Shown: piece by piece, positions 42,423 to 51,828 of the stretch
Layout of the letters: each line of letters opens with the position of its first letter
Numbering within the stretch: the first letter of the stretch is position 1
Assembly (NCBI RefSeq): GCF_031326225.1
Contig: NZ_CP133720.1
Location: forward strand, 3,596,001-3,660,000
Source: Undibacterium cyanobacteriorum
Lineage (GTDB): Bacteria; Pseudomonadota; Gammaproteobacteria; Burkholderiales; Burkholderiaceae_D
Direction of reading: 5' to 3'
DNA: 64,000 nucleotides
Position numbers and translations under genes: made by a program
Notes under the pieces: generated by a model
Told to the model about the DNA's origin: nothing
The model's input: only the letters and a program-made list of their open reading frames with translations
Databases searched by the model: none

Positions 42423-43942
42423 GAACTTCTCCTCATAGTGGCGTGGGTCGCTACTGTCGCCAACGCAAGGCGCGCATGCTCTTCATCGGAGAACGGCCAT
42501 TTCTTACCATTGATATCTTGATAGTTTTCATGTCCCTTGCCGGCCAAGAGAATCACGTCGTTGATACCTGCATGTTTAACAGCATACAAAATGGCAGCCG
42601 CACGATCTTCTATCGTGGTTGGCGAACCATCCATGCCCGCAACGATATCCAGAATAATTTTTGCTGGGTCTTCGGTTCGAGGATTGTCACTTGTCACCAC
42701 CACATGTTGCGCAAGCTGCGCCACCTTGCCCATCTGTGGACGTTTGCCAGGGTCGCGATCACCACCACATCCGAACACGCACCACAACTCACCTTGACGC
42801 TCCTGCGCAACTTCTTGCAAAGTTTCCAGCGTTTTCTGTAAGGCATCTGGTGTATGCGCATAATCGACTACCACCATCGCTTGCCCCGGCGTACCAAGTT
42901 GCTGCATACGACCTTGCACCGAATCCAATTTCTCGATGATGGCAACCGCTTTATCAAAACTGATCCCACGCGCAAAAAGCACCGCCAAGGAAGCCAAGGT
43001 GTTCGAGACATTAAAGCGTCCAATCATCTGGGTCTTCACTACACCAGCGCCGAACGGAGAGTCCAGATGGAAGCTCGTACCGGCATGGGTTGAGCGCAAC
43101 TGCGTCGCGCGCAATGCGGGAAATTTGATTGAGAGCTCGGCGTCCAAGGTATATGCTAATACGGAGACGTCAGCGCGTTGCTGCATTTTCGCAATCAGCT
43201 GCAAGCCGAATGGATCATCCGCATTAATCACCGCCGTTTTCAGCGCGGGCCAATCGAACAATGCTGCCTTTGCTTCCGCGTATGCTTCCATGGTCCGATG
43301 ATAATCAAGGTGATCACGCGTCAAGTTTGTGAAAACTGCGACATCAAAGTGCAATCCATTCAAACGTCCTTGATGCAGGCCAATCGACGACGCTTCGATG
43401 GCCAGAGCACGCGCACCTCGCGCATAGGCATCTGCCAACTTTTCTTGTAATTGCAAAGCATCAGGCGTGGTAAAACCTGTCTCCTGTAAAGCGCTTAAAT
43501 GACCATCCCGATAGGTGCCAACACCCAAAGTGCCGATCACGGAACAAGGCGTGCTTGTCATAGAAAGTGCACGAGCAATCCATTGTGAACAAGAGGTTTT
43601 TCCATTGGTTCCCGTGACCGCTACCGTAAAGAGATCCGCTTGAATATTGTTGTACCACTCATTCGCAATGGCGCCGAGCGCTTGATTCAGGTTCACGAAT
43701 TGTGCGCACGGAACCGAGATCCCCTGTGGCTCGCCATTGCCAGCGGATAGAACGACCGCCGCTGCACCTCGTTCAATCGCATTAGCGATAAAGTCACGAC
43801 CATCGCCTTTGCCGCCCGGCACCGCAATCGCAAAGAACACATCGCCTTCTTGAATGGTGCGAGAATCAGTCGTCAACTTGGCTTCTGGTGCGATGCTTTG
43901 CAACCATTCGATGAACGCTGGGATGTCCTGAAAAATAGTCAT
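42419..43942 (-). CDS. murE: UDP-MurNAc-L-Ala-D-Glu meso-diaminopimelate ligase MurE
   Basis: MurE adds the third residue of the stem peptide. The 507-residue protein has TTDSRTIQEGDVFFAI, the ATP loop AVTGTNGKTSCSQWI, and VVDYAHTPDALQKTLE. The TSDNPRTEDP segment carries the DNPR motif associated with meso-diaminopimelate rather than lysine specificity. The ATG overlaps the ftsI stop by one base (TAATG). Confidence 0.98.
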   Translation of the reverse strand: MTIFQDIPAFIEWLQSIAPEAKLTTDSRTIQEGDVFFAIAVPGGKGDGRDFIANAIERGAAAVVLSAGNGEPQGISVPCAQFVNLNQALGAIANEWYNNIQADLFTVAVTGTNGKTSCSQWIARALSMTSTPCSVIGTLGVGTYRDGHLSALQETGFTTPDALQLQEKLADAYARGARALAIEASSIGLHQGRLNGLHFDVAVFTNLTRDHLDYHRTMEAYAEAKAALFDWPALKTAVINADDPFGLQLIAKMQQRADVSVLAYTLDAELSIKFPALRATQLRSTHAGTSFHLDSPFGAGVVKTQMIGRFNVSNTLASLAVLFARGISFDKAVAIIEKLDSVQGRMQQLGTPGQAMVVVDYAHTPDALQKTLETLQEVAQERQGELWCVFGCGGDRDPGKRPQMGKVAQLAQHVVVTSDNPRTEDPAKIILDIVAGMDGSPTTIEDRAAAILYAVKHAGINDVILLAGKGHENYQDINGKKWPFSDEEHARLALATVATHATMRRSS

Positions 43943-45705
43943 TACATACTCTCCGGTACGCCTTCGTCAGGAATAATATTCATGACAGAAGAATCGGGAA
44001 CAACGTTCAGTGAGCGCAATACATTCTGCATAATGGCTGCGAATACAGGGCCGGCGACCGTACCCGCGTAATAACCATTTGCGGTCGGTTCATCGATCAT
44101 GACCGCCACAATCACACGTGGATTGGAGACAGGGGCGAAACCGACGAAATCGACCGCATATTTGTTCACATAGCGTCCGCCCTCAAGCTTGTGAGCGGTA
44201 CCAGTTTTACCTGCCACACGATATCCAGGAATACGCGCTTGTGTCGCCGTACCACCAGGTTGCGTCACGCTTTCCAACATCTCGCGCATTTGCATCGCGG
44301 TCTTTTCAGAGATGATGCGGGTGCCCATTTGAATTTCGTTCGATTGCTGGAAGGTCAATGGGATCATGTCTCCACGGCGCGCAAAAATCATGTAGGCTCG
44401 CGCAATCTGCATCAAAGACACGGAAAGGCCGTGGCCATAGCTCATGGTCGCTTGTTCAATTGGACGCCATGTTTTGTAGTTGCGCATACGGCCTGCGACG
44501 GCACCAGGAAAACCAACATTCGGCTGCTGTCCAATACCCAAAGACGTAAACATCTCCCACATCTCTTGCGGTGGAATTTGCAACGCCATTTTGGCCGTAC
44601 CAATATTCGACGATTTTTGGATCACTTGCGCCACTGTCAAAGAGCCTTGTTTGTGGGCGTCATGAATGGTCGCTGTGCCGATCGTCATGGCACCAGGCGC
44701 GGTTTGAAATACTGTGTCAGGGGTTACGCGTCCGGTATCCAAAGCCAAAGAAACCGCGAACGGTTTCATGGTTGACCCTGGCTCGAAAGTGTCGGTCATG
44801 ACCCGATTACGCAATTGCGCACCGGTCAAGTTCGCTCTGTCGTTTGGGTTATAGGTCGGCAAGTTCACCATCGCCAACACCTCCCCGGTATGCACATCGA
44901 GCACAATGGCGCCACCTGCCTTCGCCTTATGCTTCTCGATGGCTTCTTTCAAATGCGTGTAAGCGATATATTGAATCTTGCTGTCAACCGAGAGACGCAA
45001 CTCTTTCCCATCGTGTGGCTCACGAATGGATTCAATGTCTTCGACAATGCGGCCGAGTCGATCTTTGATCACACGACGACTGCCGTTCTTACCGGCTAAA
45101 TTTTTCTCAGCCGCAAGCTCAATGCCTTCTTGTCCTTTATCTTCGACATTGGTAAAACCAACGACGTGCGCCATCACTTCACCCTCGGGGTAAAAGCGCT
45201 TGTATTCCTTACGAGTCTCGATTCCAGGAATATTCAAGGCCACGATTTTGTCGGCAACGTCTTGCTCTACCTGACGCTTCAAATACACAAACTGCTTATC
45301 TGATTCTAATTTTTTTCGCAGATCTGATTCGCTCAACTCAAGCAAACGCGCCAATTCAACGATCTTTTCTTTTGGTGCATCGACCACATCCTCGGGGAAA
45401 GCCGCGATCGCTTTGACTGGGATCGAAGATGCTAAAACTTGACCGTGACGATCGGTGATCTTACCGCGCGTTGCTGGCAATTCTATGGTGCGTGCATAAC
45501 GTGTGGCGCCTTGCTTTTGCAAGAACTCCGTATTCATGCCTTGCAAGTACAAGGCTCGCCCCATCAAACCAAAGAAAGCTCCAAAGAGGATAAACAGAAC
45601 GAAGCGCGACCGCCACACTGGCAAACGCACTTCCAGGACAGGACTAGAAGAGAAGGAGACGCCGCGTGCGGCAGCCGTGCGCGAAGTTTGTCCGTGGCGA
45701 CTCAT
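43942..45705 (-). CDS. ftsI: Septal transpeptidase FtsI (PBP3)
   Basis: FtsI cross-links septal peptidoglycan with FtsW. The 587-residue class B penicillin-binding protein has a cytoplasmic start (MSRHGQTSRTAAARG), one membrane helix (about 35-55), a pedestal domain (from TRGKITDRHGQVLA), and the transpeptidase domain with SxxK motif STMK, SSN in QKSSNIGTAK, and KTGTAHK. I chose ATG 45705, overlapping the ftsL stop (ATGA); the frame is open 44 codons further, inside ftsL. Confidence 0.97.
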   Translation of the reverse strand: MSRHGQTSRTAAARGVSFSSSPVLEVRLPVWRSRFVLFILFGAFFGLMGRALYLQGMNTEFLQKQGATRYARTIELPATRGKITDRHGQVLASSIPVKAIAAFPEDVVDAPKEKIVELARLLELSESDLRKKLESDKQFVYLKRQVEQDVADKIVALNIPGIETRKEYKRFYPEGEVMAHVVGFTNVEDKGQEGIELAAEKNLAGKNGSRRVIKDRLGRIVEDIESIREPHDGKELRLSVDSKIQYIAYTHLKEAIEKHKAKAGGAIVLDVHTGEVLAMVNLPTYNPNDRANLTGAQLRNRVMTDTFEPGSTMKPFAVSLALDTGRVTPDTVFQTAPGAMTIGTATIHDAHKQGSLTVAQVIQKSSNIGTAKMALQIPPQEMWEMFTSLGIGQQPNVGFPGAVAGRMRNYKTWRPIEQATMSYGHGLSVSLMQIARAYMIFARRGDMIPLTFQQSNEIQMGTRIISEKTAMQMREMLESVTQPGGTATQARIPGYRVAGKTGTAHKLEGGRYVNKYAVDFVGFAPVSNPRVIVAVMIDEPTANGYYAGTVAGPVFAAIMQNVLRSLNVVPDSSVMNIIPDEGVPESM

Positions 45706-45977
45706 TGACTCGCCTCCGCTGTCAAATATTGAGTGCGGTCCGGGGTCAGCGGCGTCATGTTCAATTCTTTTTCCGCAACGGCCTCGATCCGCGAGTGCTT
45801 GCCAAAGGTCGATTGATCGAGTTTGAGCTGAGTCCACTGCAAATCAAATTGTTTGGCTTGCGCTTGCGAACGCTCGAGTTCAATGAACAAGCTTCGTGCT
45901 TTGTATTGTGAGTTAATGAGTGACAAAGCGCATGCCACCAAAACAATGCCCAACAAAAGATTAATGCGAGTGCCCAT
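45702..45977 (-). CDS. ftsL: Cell division protein FtsL
   Basis: This is a small bitopic division protein of 91 residues. It has one membrane helix (about 4-22) and a periplasmic coiled coil (YKARSLFIELERSQAQAKQF onward) that pairs with FtsB and bridges to FtsQ and FtsWI. It overlaps rsmH by one base (TAATG) and ftsI by four bases. FtsL sequences are poorly conserved; size, topology and position identify it. Confidence 0.93.
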   Translation of the reverse strand: MGTRINLLLGIVLVACALSLINSQYKARSLFIELERSQAQAKQFDLQWTQLKLDQSTFGKHSRIEAVAEKELNMTPLTPDRTQYLTAEASQ

Positions 45978-46933
45978 TACTGCACCTCGCCTATCTTCTG
46001 TGCGACCCGCATAATTGCTGAACGGGCACGTGGATTGGCCAACACTTCAGCTTCACTCGGCTTCACTCGTGACAACAGACGCATTTTCGGCTGCGGCAAA
46101 TCAACCGAGCGAATTGGCAAACGTCGATCAGGCTGCTCGATTTTCGCCTTAGCATTCATGAATTGCTTGACGATGCGGTCTTCGAGTGAATGGAAACTGA
46201 TCACCGCAAGGCGACCATTCGGTGCCAGTAAATCATACGCAGCTGCTAGACCGGTCTCGAGGTCCGCAAGCTCTTGATTGATGAAAATCCGTATAGCCTG
46301 AAAGGTGCGAGTTGCCGGGTCTTTGCCCTTCTCGCGAGTTTTGACGGCGTTTGCGACGAGCTCTGCAAGCTGCCTTGTACTTGAAATGGGCTCGATCGCC
46401 CGGCGAGCAACAATCGCCTTTGCAATCTGAAAAGCAAACCGTTCTTCCCCATAATTGTCTATGACCTCCCTAATTTTTTCCTCTTCCTCCTGCGCCAACC
46501 AAGCAGCTGCAGACTGTCCGCGCGTGGTATCCATACGCATATCTAATGGACCATCGTGACGGAAACTAAAACCGCGATCGGCATCATCGACTTGGGGCGA
46601 AGAGATTCCCAAGTCCATCAAGATGCCGTCAACCTGAGTCACCCCGATCGCATGCAAACTTTCTGCCATAGTGGCGAAGCTGTCGTGCACAATATGAAAA
46701 CGCGGGTCTTGAATTTGCTCCGCATTGGCGATGGCGTAAGGATCTTTATCAAAGGCAATCAAACGGCCCTGCGGCCCCAATTGCTGCAACAACTTGCGAC
46801 TGTGCCCACCGCGACCAAAAGTGCCATCCACATAGATGCCATTAGCGCGCTCGGCCTTAATCTCGAGGGCTTCGATAGCCTCGTCCAATAACACCGTAAG
46901 GTGAATCAGTTCTCCTGGATGCGTGACAGTCAT
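45977..46933 (-). CDS. rsmH: 16S rRNA m4C1402 methyltransferase RsmH (MraW)
   Basis: RsmH methylates N4 of C1402 in 16S rRNA using S-adenosylmethionine. The 318-residue protein has the SAM-binding DGTFGRGGHSRKLL near residue 37, GILMDLGISSPQVDDADRGFSF and the C-terminal VISFHSLEDRIVKQF. It follows mraZ by 7 bp and is the second gene of the dcw cluster, as in most bacteria. Confidence 0.98.
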   Translation of the reverse strand: MTVTHPGELIHLTVLLDEAIEALEIKAERANGIYVDGTFGRGGHSRKLLQQLGPQGRLIAFDKDPYAIANAEQIQDPRFHIVHDSFATMAESLHAIGVTQVDGILMDLGISSPQVDDADRGFSFRHDGPLDMRMDTTRGQSAAAWLAQEEEEKIREVIDNYGEERFAFQIAKAIVARRAIEPISSTRQLAELVANAVKTREKGKDPATRTFQAIRIFINQELADLETGLAAAYDLLAPNGRLAVISFHSLEDRIVKQFMNAKAKIEQPDRRLPIRSVDLPQPKMRLLSRVKPSEAEVLANPRARSAIMRVAQKIGEVQ

Positions 46934-46940
46934 ACGGCTA

Positions 46941-47369
46941 TCAGAAGGAGAAGTTACTCAAAGCTTCAGGCATTCCGCCTGCGATCGCCTGGGCCTCATT
47001 TTCCGCAAGCTTGGCGGCATCCCAAATTTCGAAATGCGATCCCATACCAAGCAGCATCACATCGCGTTGCAAGCCGACTGCGTTGCGCAGTTCCGGTGCA
47101 ACCAAGATGCGTCCCGTGCCATCCATGTCCACATCGGAAGCGTTACCAAGGAAAATCCGTTGCCAAGCGCGTGCCGCCATAGGCCAAGCAGCGATTTGTT
47201 CGCGATGGGTTTCCCACGTTGGGCGTGGGAATAAAAGTAAGCAACCGTGCGGGTGGCGCGTTAAGGTCACACGGCCTTCACACAGCACACTCAAGGCGTC
47301 ACGATGCCGAGCCGGAATTGACATCCGTCCTTTCGCATCGAGATTAAGTGCAGAGGCGCCTTGAAACAC
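46941..47369 (-). CDS. mraZ: Transcriptional regulator MraZ
   Basis: MraZ is an AbrB/SpoVT-fold DNA-binding protein that represses the dcw promoter in E. coli. The 142-residue protein has two MraZ domains, with LNLDAKGRMSIPARHRDAL in the first and VDMDGTGRILVAPELRNAVG in the second (DxxGR in both). The start is GTG, fitting the family beginning MFQGASALNLDAKGR. Upstream repeats at 47413-47447 look like its own operator. Confidence 0.97.
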   Translation of the reverse strand: MFQGASALNLDAKGRMSIPARHRDALSVLCEGRVTLTRHPHGCLLLFPRPTWETHREQIAAWPMAARAWQRIFLGNASDVDMDGTGRILVAPELRNAVGLQRDVMLLGMGSHFEIWDAAKLAENEAQAIAGGMPEALSNFSF

Positions 47370-47412
47370 GTTTTACCCTATCGCTTGAAATTGATTTGTG
47401 AAATGGCTTTTC

Positions 47413-47447
47413 ACCACAAAAAAACACTTTTTCACACTTTTTCCCAC
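47413..47447 (-). promoter_or_regulatory. Array of four MraZ-box-like repeats
   Basis: On the minus strand GTGGG (47447-47443), GTGTG (47437-47433), GTGTT (47427-47423) and GTGGT (47417-47413) are spaced exactly 10 bp apart with A/T-rich spacers. In E. coli MraZ binds GTGGG repeats at 10-bp spacing upstream of mraZ. The first box overlaps the -10 region of the promoter at 47446-47474. Confidence 0.7.
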
Positions 47448-47474
47448 TTTAGAGGAAGCTTTGAGCCGGGTCAA
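47446..47474 (-). promoter_or_regulatory. Main dcw (mraZ) promoter
   Basis: On the minus strand TTGACC (47474-47469), a 17-bp spacer and TAAAGT (47451-47446) make a good sigma-70 promoter about 77 bp before the mraZ start. The -10 region overlaps the first MraZ box, which fits autorepression. Confidence 0.65.
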
Positions 47475-47939
47475 GCGGATTTGAAACGAAAAACAGGAAT
47501 TTCTTTAATAAAGTCAATGACTTAGCGCAGACAGCTAAAGAAGAAAAAAGGAGAAAATCTCTTAAAATTAGAGACTTAGCTAAGATAGTGAAAGTGAGAC
47601 ATGAGCAATAAACATGTGTTTATGCTGTTTTTGGGACGGCCTTGGGGAGTGCTTAAAAAAGCGACAGTCAGAAAATGAGGATTTCCGGATTCCGAGCCAC
47701 ATTCATGCCTTGTCGGCGTCACCGTCGGCACCTGAGGCGAGAGACGAAGGCAATTTGCTGGGCAAAGCGATCAGCTTTTATGCTCAAAATAAAGGGCCGA
47801 AGGAGCGCGCAGATTACTCCCGAATCGGCACGCATTCCTAAATATCTGTCTACAATACGAGCAGTTTTTTGTAAGCTTGCAATTGAGACGATCAGAACCT
47901 CACGATATGGTAGGCAAAATCCTAATCAGGCCAGCGGCA
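47475..47939. other. Intergenic region between mraZ and the GGDEF-EAL gene
   Basis: No convincing gene lies here. Plus-strand open frames of 75 and 97 codons (from 47614 and 47675) have no recognisable features and no good ribosome sites. The left end follows the GGDEF-EAL stop on the minus strand without a clear terminator hairpin. CTTAGCTAAG (47575-47584) is a perfect 10-bp palindrome about 100 bp upstream of the mraZ -35 box. Confidence 0.5.
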
Positions 47940-50900
47940 TCACTCTTCGACTTCGAGCAACTCCATAAAAGCTTCTTCGGGTACGGCACGTGAGAAATAG
48001 AAGCCTTGATACTCGTCACACTGACTACTAAACAAGGTATCGAGTTGGACTTTATTTTCAACGCCCTCCGCCACAATCTTCAGACCCAAGGTCTTGGCCA
48101 TCGCAATGATCGCCATGACGATTGCCGTATCATTCGGATTGGTCGGCATATCGTTGATGAAAGATTTATCGATCTTCAAGCTATTTACCGGGAAGCGTTT
48201 TAGATAGGCCAAGGACGAATAACCCGTCCCGAAATCATCGATCGACAAGGTATAACCAGCAGCCTTAAGGCTATCCATATGGGCGATAGCCTGCTCGTGA
48301 TTATTCATCACCATGCTTTCCGTAATCTCGAATTCAAGATCACTTGACGAGATTTCCCAAAAATCCACGACCTTTTGTAGCTCATCTAATAAGCCATTAT
48401 CACTGAATTGCGCGCCAGAGAGATTAATCGCAATACGTCCAAACTTTTTCTTGGCCTGACGAAATTTGGCTACAGAGCCGCACACGGTTTCGAGTACTTG
48501 CATCCCCATCTTCCCAACCAAGCCGGCTTCTTCTGCGAGAGCAATAAACTCTGTCGGATAAATCAAACCATTTTCAGGATGTTGCCAACGAATCAGCGCT
48601 TCGGCACCGACTATCTTGCCGGTCTTCACACTCACCTTGGGCTGATAATGCACCACGAATTCTTGATTCTCAATCGCGCGACGTAACTGTGCTTCAAATG
48701 ACAAACGTTCAATCGTATGAACGTTCATATTGGCATCGTAGAACTGATAATTATTTTTGCCATTATGCTTGGCACGATACATCGCGATTTCGGCATGCTT
48801 CATCAGGACTTGAGAATCAACGCCATCATCGGGATATATCGCAATGCCAATGCTGGCACTAATCTGTAGCTCCTGACCAGCGATTTCAAACGGTGTCGCC
48901 GCCGCCCGCAATAACCGCCCCGCAACATCGGTCAATTCACGTGGGCTCTTATACCGATCCAATAGCAGCATGAATTCATCGCCACCGACCCGAGCCAAAG
49001 TATCAGCTTCTGACAACTCAGCCTTCAGTCGATTGGCCACATCACGCAATACTTTATCGCCCTCTTCGTGATCGAAACTATCATTAATCGCTTTAAAGCG
49101 GTCTAAGTCGAGCAAGAGAACAGCCAAATGTGATTTACTATCTTCTGCATAGGTCAGCGCTTTCGACAAATACTGATTGAACAAGAAGCGATTCGGCAAC
49201 TTCGTGATCTCATCATAATGCGCCAAGCGAATTGCTTTCTCCTCTGCCCGCTTGCCCTCGATCGCAATACTCGACACATCAGTCGCGATACTAATCAGGC
49301 TCAAGTCTTCATTGCTCAACGCCGCGGTCGATTCGGTGAATAGCGTAAAGGTGCCAAGGATCAGTCCTGTCTTACCCATGATGGGCCAAGAGCCAACCGC
49401 CGCATAATTTGCTAATAGTTTGCGTTGAACGATGAATTCCATTTCCGCGGCTTTTGGAATATCCGTCACCCAAACTGGCACAACTCCAAGGACGGCTTCA
49501 CTCCACACACCATTACCTCGGCAAACCGGGGCTTCAGTCAATTGGCGACGTAGGATTTCTGGAAAATGATGGCCGATTGTCTGCGTGAACAGACGCTGAT
49601 CCAAGGACAATAATTGAACGCCACAATGCCAATGAGGATTGTTGCGTTCGACGAAATGACAGGTATCAATCAAGATTGATTCAAGGCTTTCACTACTACC
49701 GATCAATTGCAGCAATTGATTTTGTCCTTGAAGCATACGCTCAGCATGTTTTCTCTGCGAGATGTCGCGCATGACACAGAAGACAATCGCCTCATTGGAA
49801 ATCAATACGCGACTTAAAGTCACTTCACTGAACCAATCTTTGCCGCGGCGATGAGCAATCCATTCAAATTTTTGCACCTGTCCTTTAAATGCGAGGTCAA
49901 CGAACTTCTTAATTGCTTCGGCTTTTTTCGCCGCGACTGTGGGCTGAGTGTAACGCCAATCCGCCGAAAATTCCCCGATGTCCAAGCTATACAGATCCGC
50001 TTTCACATCAACCGCTAGCATCTCCAAAGCGTTCTGATTACCGTCGACGAAATGATAGGATTTATCGATCAATAAAATGCCATCCTGCGCGTCTTGGAAC
50101 AACAAACGGTAACGGCGTTCGCTATCACTGAGACGTTCGCGCGATAGTCGTAAATTGGTGATTTTCTTGTAGAGCAAGAATGCCAGCACAAGCGTGAAGA
50201 GAATGGTCAGAGCCGCCAAAATCACTTTCTGCTCAAACCGTTTTTTCCACTCCAACAAAATACTATCGAGATCACGGGCAAACGCGACAACTAAAGGAAA
50301 GTCGTTCATCTTCAGCATGGTGTATGCGAGACTTTGATCACTACTTAACACACTACTTTCAGCGCGACCGTTACTCTCCATTAAACTGTCAATCGCATCC
50401 GACACGATATTATCGGCATCATCTTTTTTGTATTGACTCTTCTCACTCATCGCTTGCACGATGACTTGCCCATCTCTATCGTATAAAGAAACTTTTGCTC
50501 CCGCATCTTTTGCAACGCGTTCGTAGAATTCTTGGAAATAGGCGAGGCTAATTTCGGCTTGCACCTGTCCTAGTAACTTGCTATTGGCATCATAGTAATT
50601 GCGTGCCAGCGGTAGGAAATTTTGGTTCGGTTTTTTTGCCGTAAACACTGCGCCTAGGACAAGTTCACGTGGATTAACATTCGGCTTATTCAAAGACTTC
50701 ACATAGTCCTGATTCGAGAGGTCAATTGGCTCCACTGGAAAGCGCGCCGACGATGCCCACAACAAGCCCTTGGTATCGACGACGGAGAGTGCATGAATAA
50801 ACGGAGAACCTCTGCGCTGAGCACTCAATACTTGACGCACACTGGCTTCATCACGCAAAACACTGTCACTCTGAGTTTGTAAAGCATCAGCCGCAGCAGA

Positions 50901-51119
50901 AATTTCGCGAGCAGCATCATTGAGCACACGATTAGCATGCTCTTCGAACATGCGGGTGTTGAGTAAGCTGTTTTTATTTGCCGCAGCGATCGTCAAACTA
51001 CGATCCTGCTCGATCGACCACCAAGTCTGTCCGATGATGACCGCGATGATGACCAGAACGCAGGACACTAAAGCCCAAACGGGCACTTCCCACGCATCTG
51101 TTTTTATTCGATTGGGCAT
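47940..51119 (-). CDS. Membrane-bound Cache-PAS-GAF-GGDEF-EAL signalling protein
   Basis: This 1059-residue protein is predicted to make and/or degrade cyclic di-GMP. Two membrane helices (about 14-34 and 298-317) flank a periplasmic Cache-like sensor. A PAS domain (RRYRLLFQDAQDGILLIDKSY onward), a GAF-like domain (about 470-630), GGDEF and EAL domains follow. The active-site motif RVGGDEF is intact, but no RxxD inhibitory site lies upstream (SEAD instead). The EAL part retains EALIRW, NLSGAQF, EITESM, DDFGTGYSS and EGVE, so both activities are possible. The gene is monocistronic; AAAGGCAG precedes the ATG. The sensed ligand is unknown. Confidence 0.93.
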   Translation of the reverse strand: MPNRIKTDAWEVPVWALVSCVLVIIAVIIGQTWWSIEQDRSLTIAAANKNSLLNTRMFEEHANRVLNDAAREISAAADALQTQSDSVLRDEASVRQVLSAQRRGSPFIHALSVVDTKGLLWASSARFPVEPIDLSNQDYVKSLNKPNVNPRELVLGAVFTAKKPNQNFLPLARNYYDANSKLLGQVQAEISLAYFQEFYERVAKDAGAKVSLYDRDGQVIVQAMSEKSQYKKDDADNIVSDAIDSLMESNGRAESSVLSSDQSLAYTMLKMNDFPLVVAFARDLDSILLEWKKRFEQKVILAALTILFTLVLAFLLYKKITNLRLSRERLSDSERRYRLLFQDAQDGILLIDKSYHFVDGNQNALEMLAVDVKADLYSLDIGEFSADWRYTQPTVAAKKAEAIKKFVDLAFKGQVQKFEWIAHRRGKDWFSEVTLSRVLISNEAIVFCVMRDISQRKHAERMLQGQNQLLQLIGSSESLESILIDTCHFVERNNPHWHCGVQLLSLDQRLFTQTIGHHFPEILRRQLTEAPVCRGNGVWSEAVLGVVPVWVTDIPKAAEMEFIVQRKLLANYAAVGSWPIMGKTGLILGTFTLFTESTAALSNEDLSLISIATDVSSIAIEGKRAEEKAIRLAHYDEITKLPNRFLFNQYLSKALTYAEDSKSHLAVLLLDLDRFKAINDSFDHEEGDKVLRDVANRLKAELSEADTLARVGGDEFMLLLDRYKSPRELTDVAGRLLRAAATPFEIAGQELQISASIGIAIYPDDGVDSQVLMKHAEIAMYRAKHNGKNNYQFYDANMNVHTIERLSFEAQLRRAIENQEFVVHYQPKVSVKTGKIVGAEALIRWQHPENGLIYPTEFIALAEEAGLVGKMGMQVLETVCGSVAKFRQAKKKFGRIAINLSGAQFSDNGLLDELQKVVDFWEISSSDLEFEITESMVMNNHEQAIAHMDSLKAAGYTLSIDDFGTGYSSLAYLKRFPVNSLKIDKSFINDMPTNPNDTAIVMAIIAMAKTLGLKIVAEGVENKVQLDTLFSSQCDEYQGFYFSRAVPEEAFMELLEVEE

Positions 51120-51348
51120 GTACTGCCTTTCTTATTGATGGAGCGATATCAAATACACACAAAGTGTATCACCGCTATTTATCTTCAACCAAGAAAAGCA
51201 TGCAATGCGGCATGCAGTGCGTCTGCATTTCACAAACTCGGAAACTGCGCACATGCGAACGCGAAAGGGAGCTGGTCAACTGACCATGGTGTTTTTACTA
51301 ATTAGTCGACACTTCGCACAGCTTTGGTGCAAGTGACAAAGAAAAAAT

Positions 51349-51732
51349 GAAGCAGACCGATAGGCCGGATTCTGTTACGGCGCACAATATCGCTATTGCA
51401 CGCTATGACAATCATTCCTCTAGGCGACGGATTGCTCCGCCGCTCAAGCTTTCTACCCGCACGCTCCGCGAGCCACATCACCGCGTGCCTATTTGAAATT
51501 GCTCCGGGTGGAGGTTACCGCGTTTCACCCTTCGTGGTTTAGTGCAGCTTGCGCTTTACTACGCCCCAAAGACTCGTCTCTGTGGCCCTATTCCTCGCCT
51601 TATACCTCCATGCGCTTTCGCCCACTTCAGCTTTCAGCGTACGGCCGTTAGCCGTCACCCTGCTCTATGGAGTCCGGACCTTCCTCTCGTCACGACGAAA
51701 CCATCGTCACCAGCGATTGTCTAGTCTGCTTC
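51349..51732 (-). ncRNA. rnpB: RNase P RNA component, bacterial type A
   Basis: This is the catalytic RNA that trims tRNA 5' ends. The 5' end GAAGCAGAC (51732-51724) pairs with the 3' end GTCTGCTTC (51357-51349) as helix P1. Conserved segments include GAGGAAGGTCCGGACTCCATAGAG near the 5' third (51700 region) and CCTAGAGGAATGATTGTCATAG with ACAGAATCCGGCCTAT near the 3' end. The length of about 384 nt fits. CATTTTTTC follows the 3' end and probably ends transcription. Confidence 0.95.
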
Positions 51733-51766
51733 AGGTGACATTGTACCAGCTACCGGGCTATCCACA

Positions 51767-51798
51767 TAAAAAAACCGCCAGCAAAGCTTGGCGGTTTT
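51767..51798 (-). terminator. Rho-independent terminator of the chalcone-isomerase-like gene
   Basis: On the minus strand the 10-bp stem AAAACCGCCA (51798-51789) / TGGCGGTTTT (51780-51771) is followed by further T residues (complement of ATAAAAA). It lies 30 bp after the stop codon and about 35 bp before the rnpB 5' end. Confidence 0.85.
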
Positions 51799-51828
51799 CG
51801 ATTTGTTTAACGACCGTAAGGGCAAAAC

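Noticed and set aside
39825..47369. Search for a missing or rearranged gene in the dcw cluster
   Set aside because: All expected genes from mraZ to ftsZ are present, in the usual order, without frameshifts.
47614..47968. Two short plus-strand open frames (75 and 97 codons) between mraZ and the GGDEF-EAL gene
   Set aside because: No ribosome sites, no recognisable domains, and they overlap each other in different frames.
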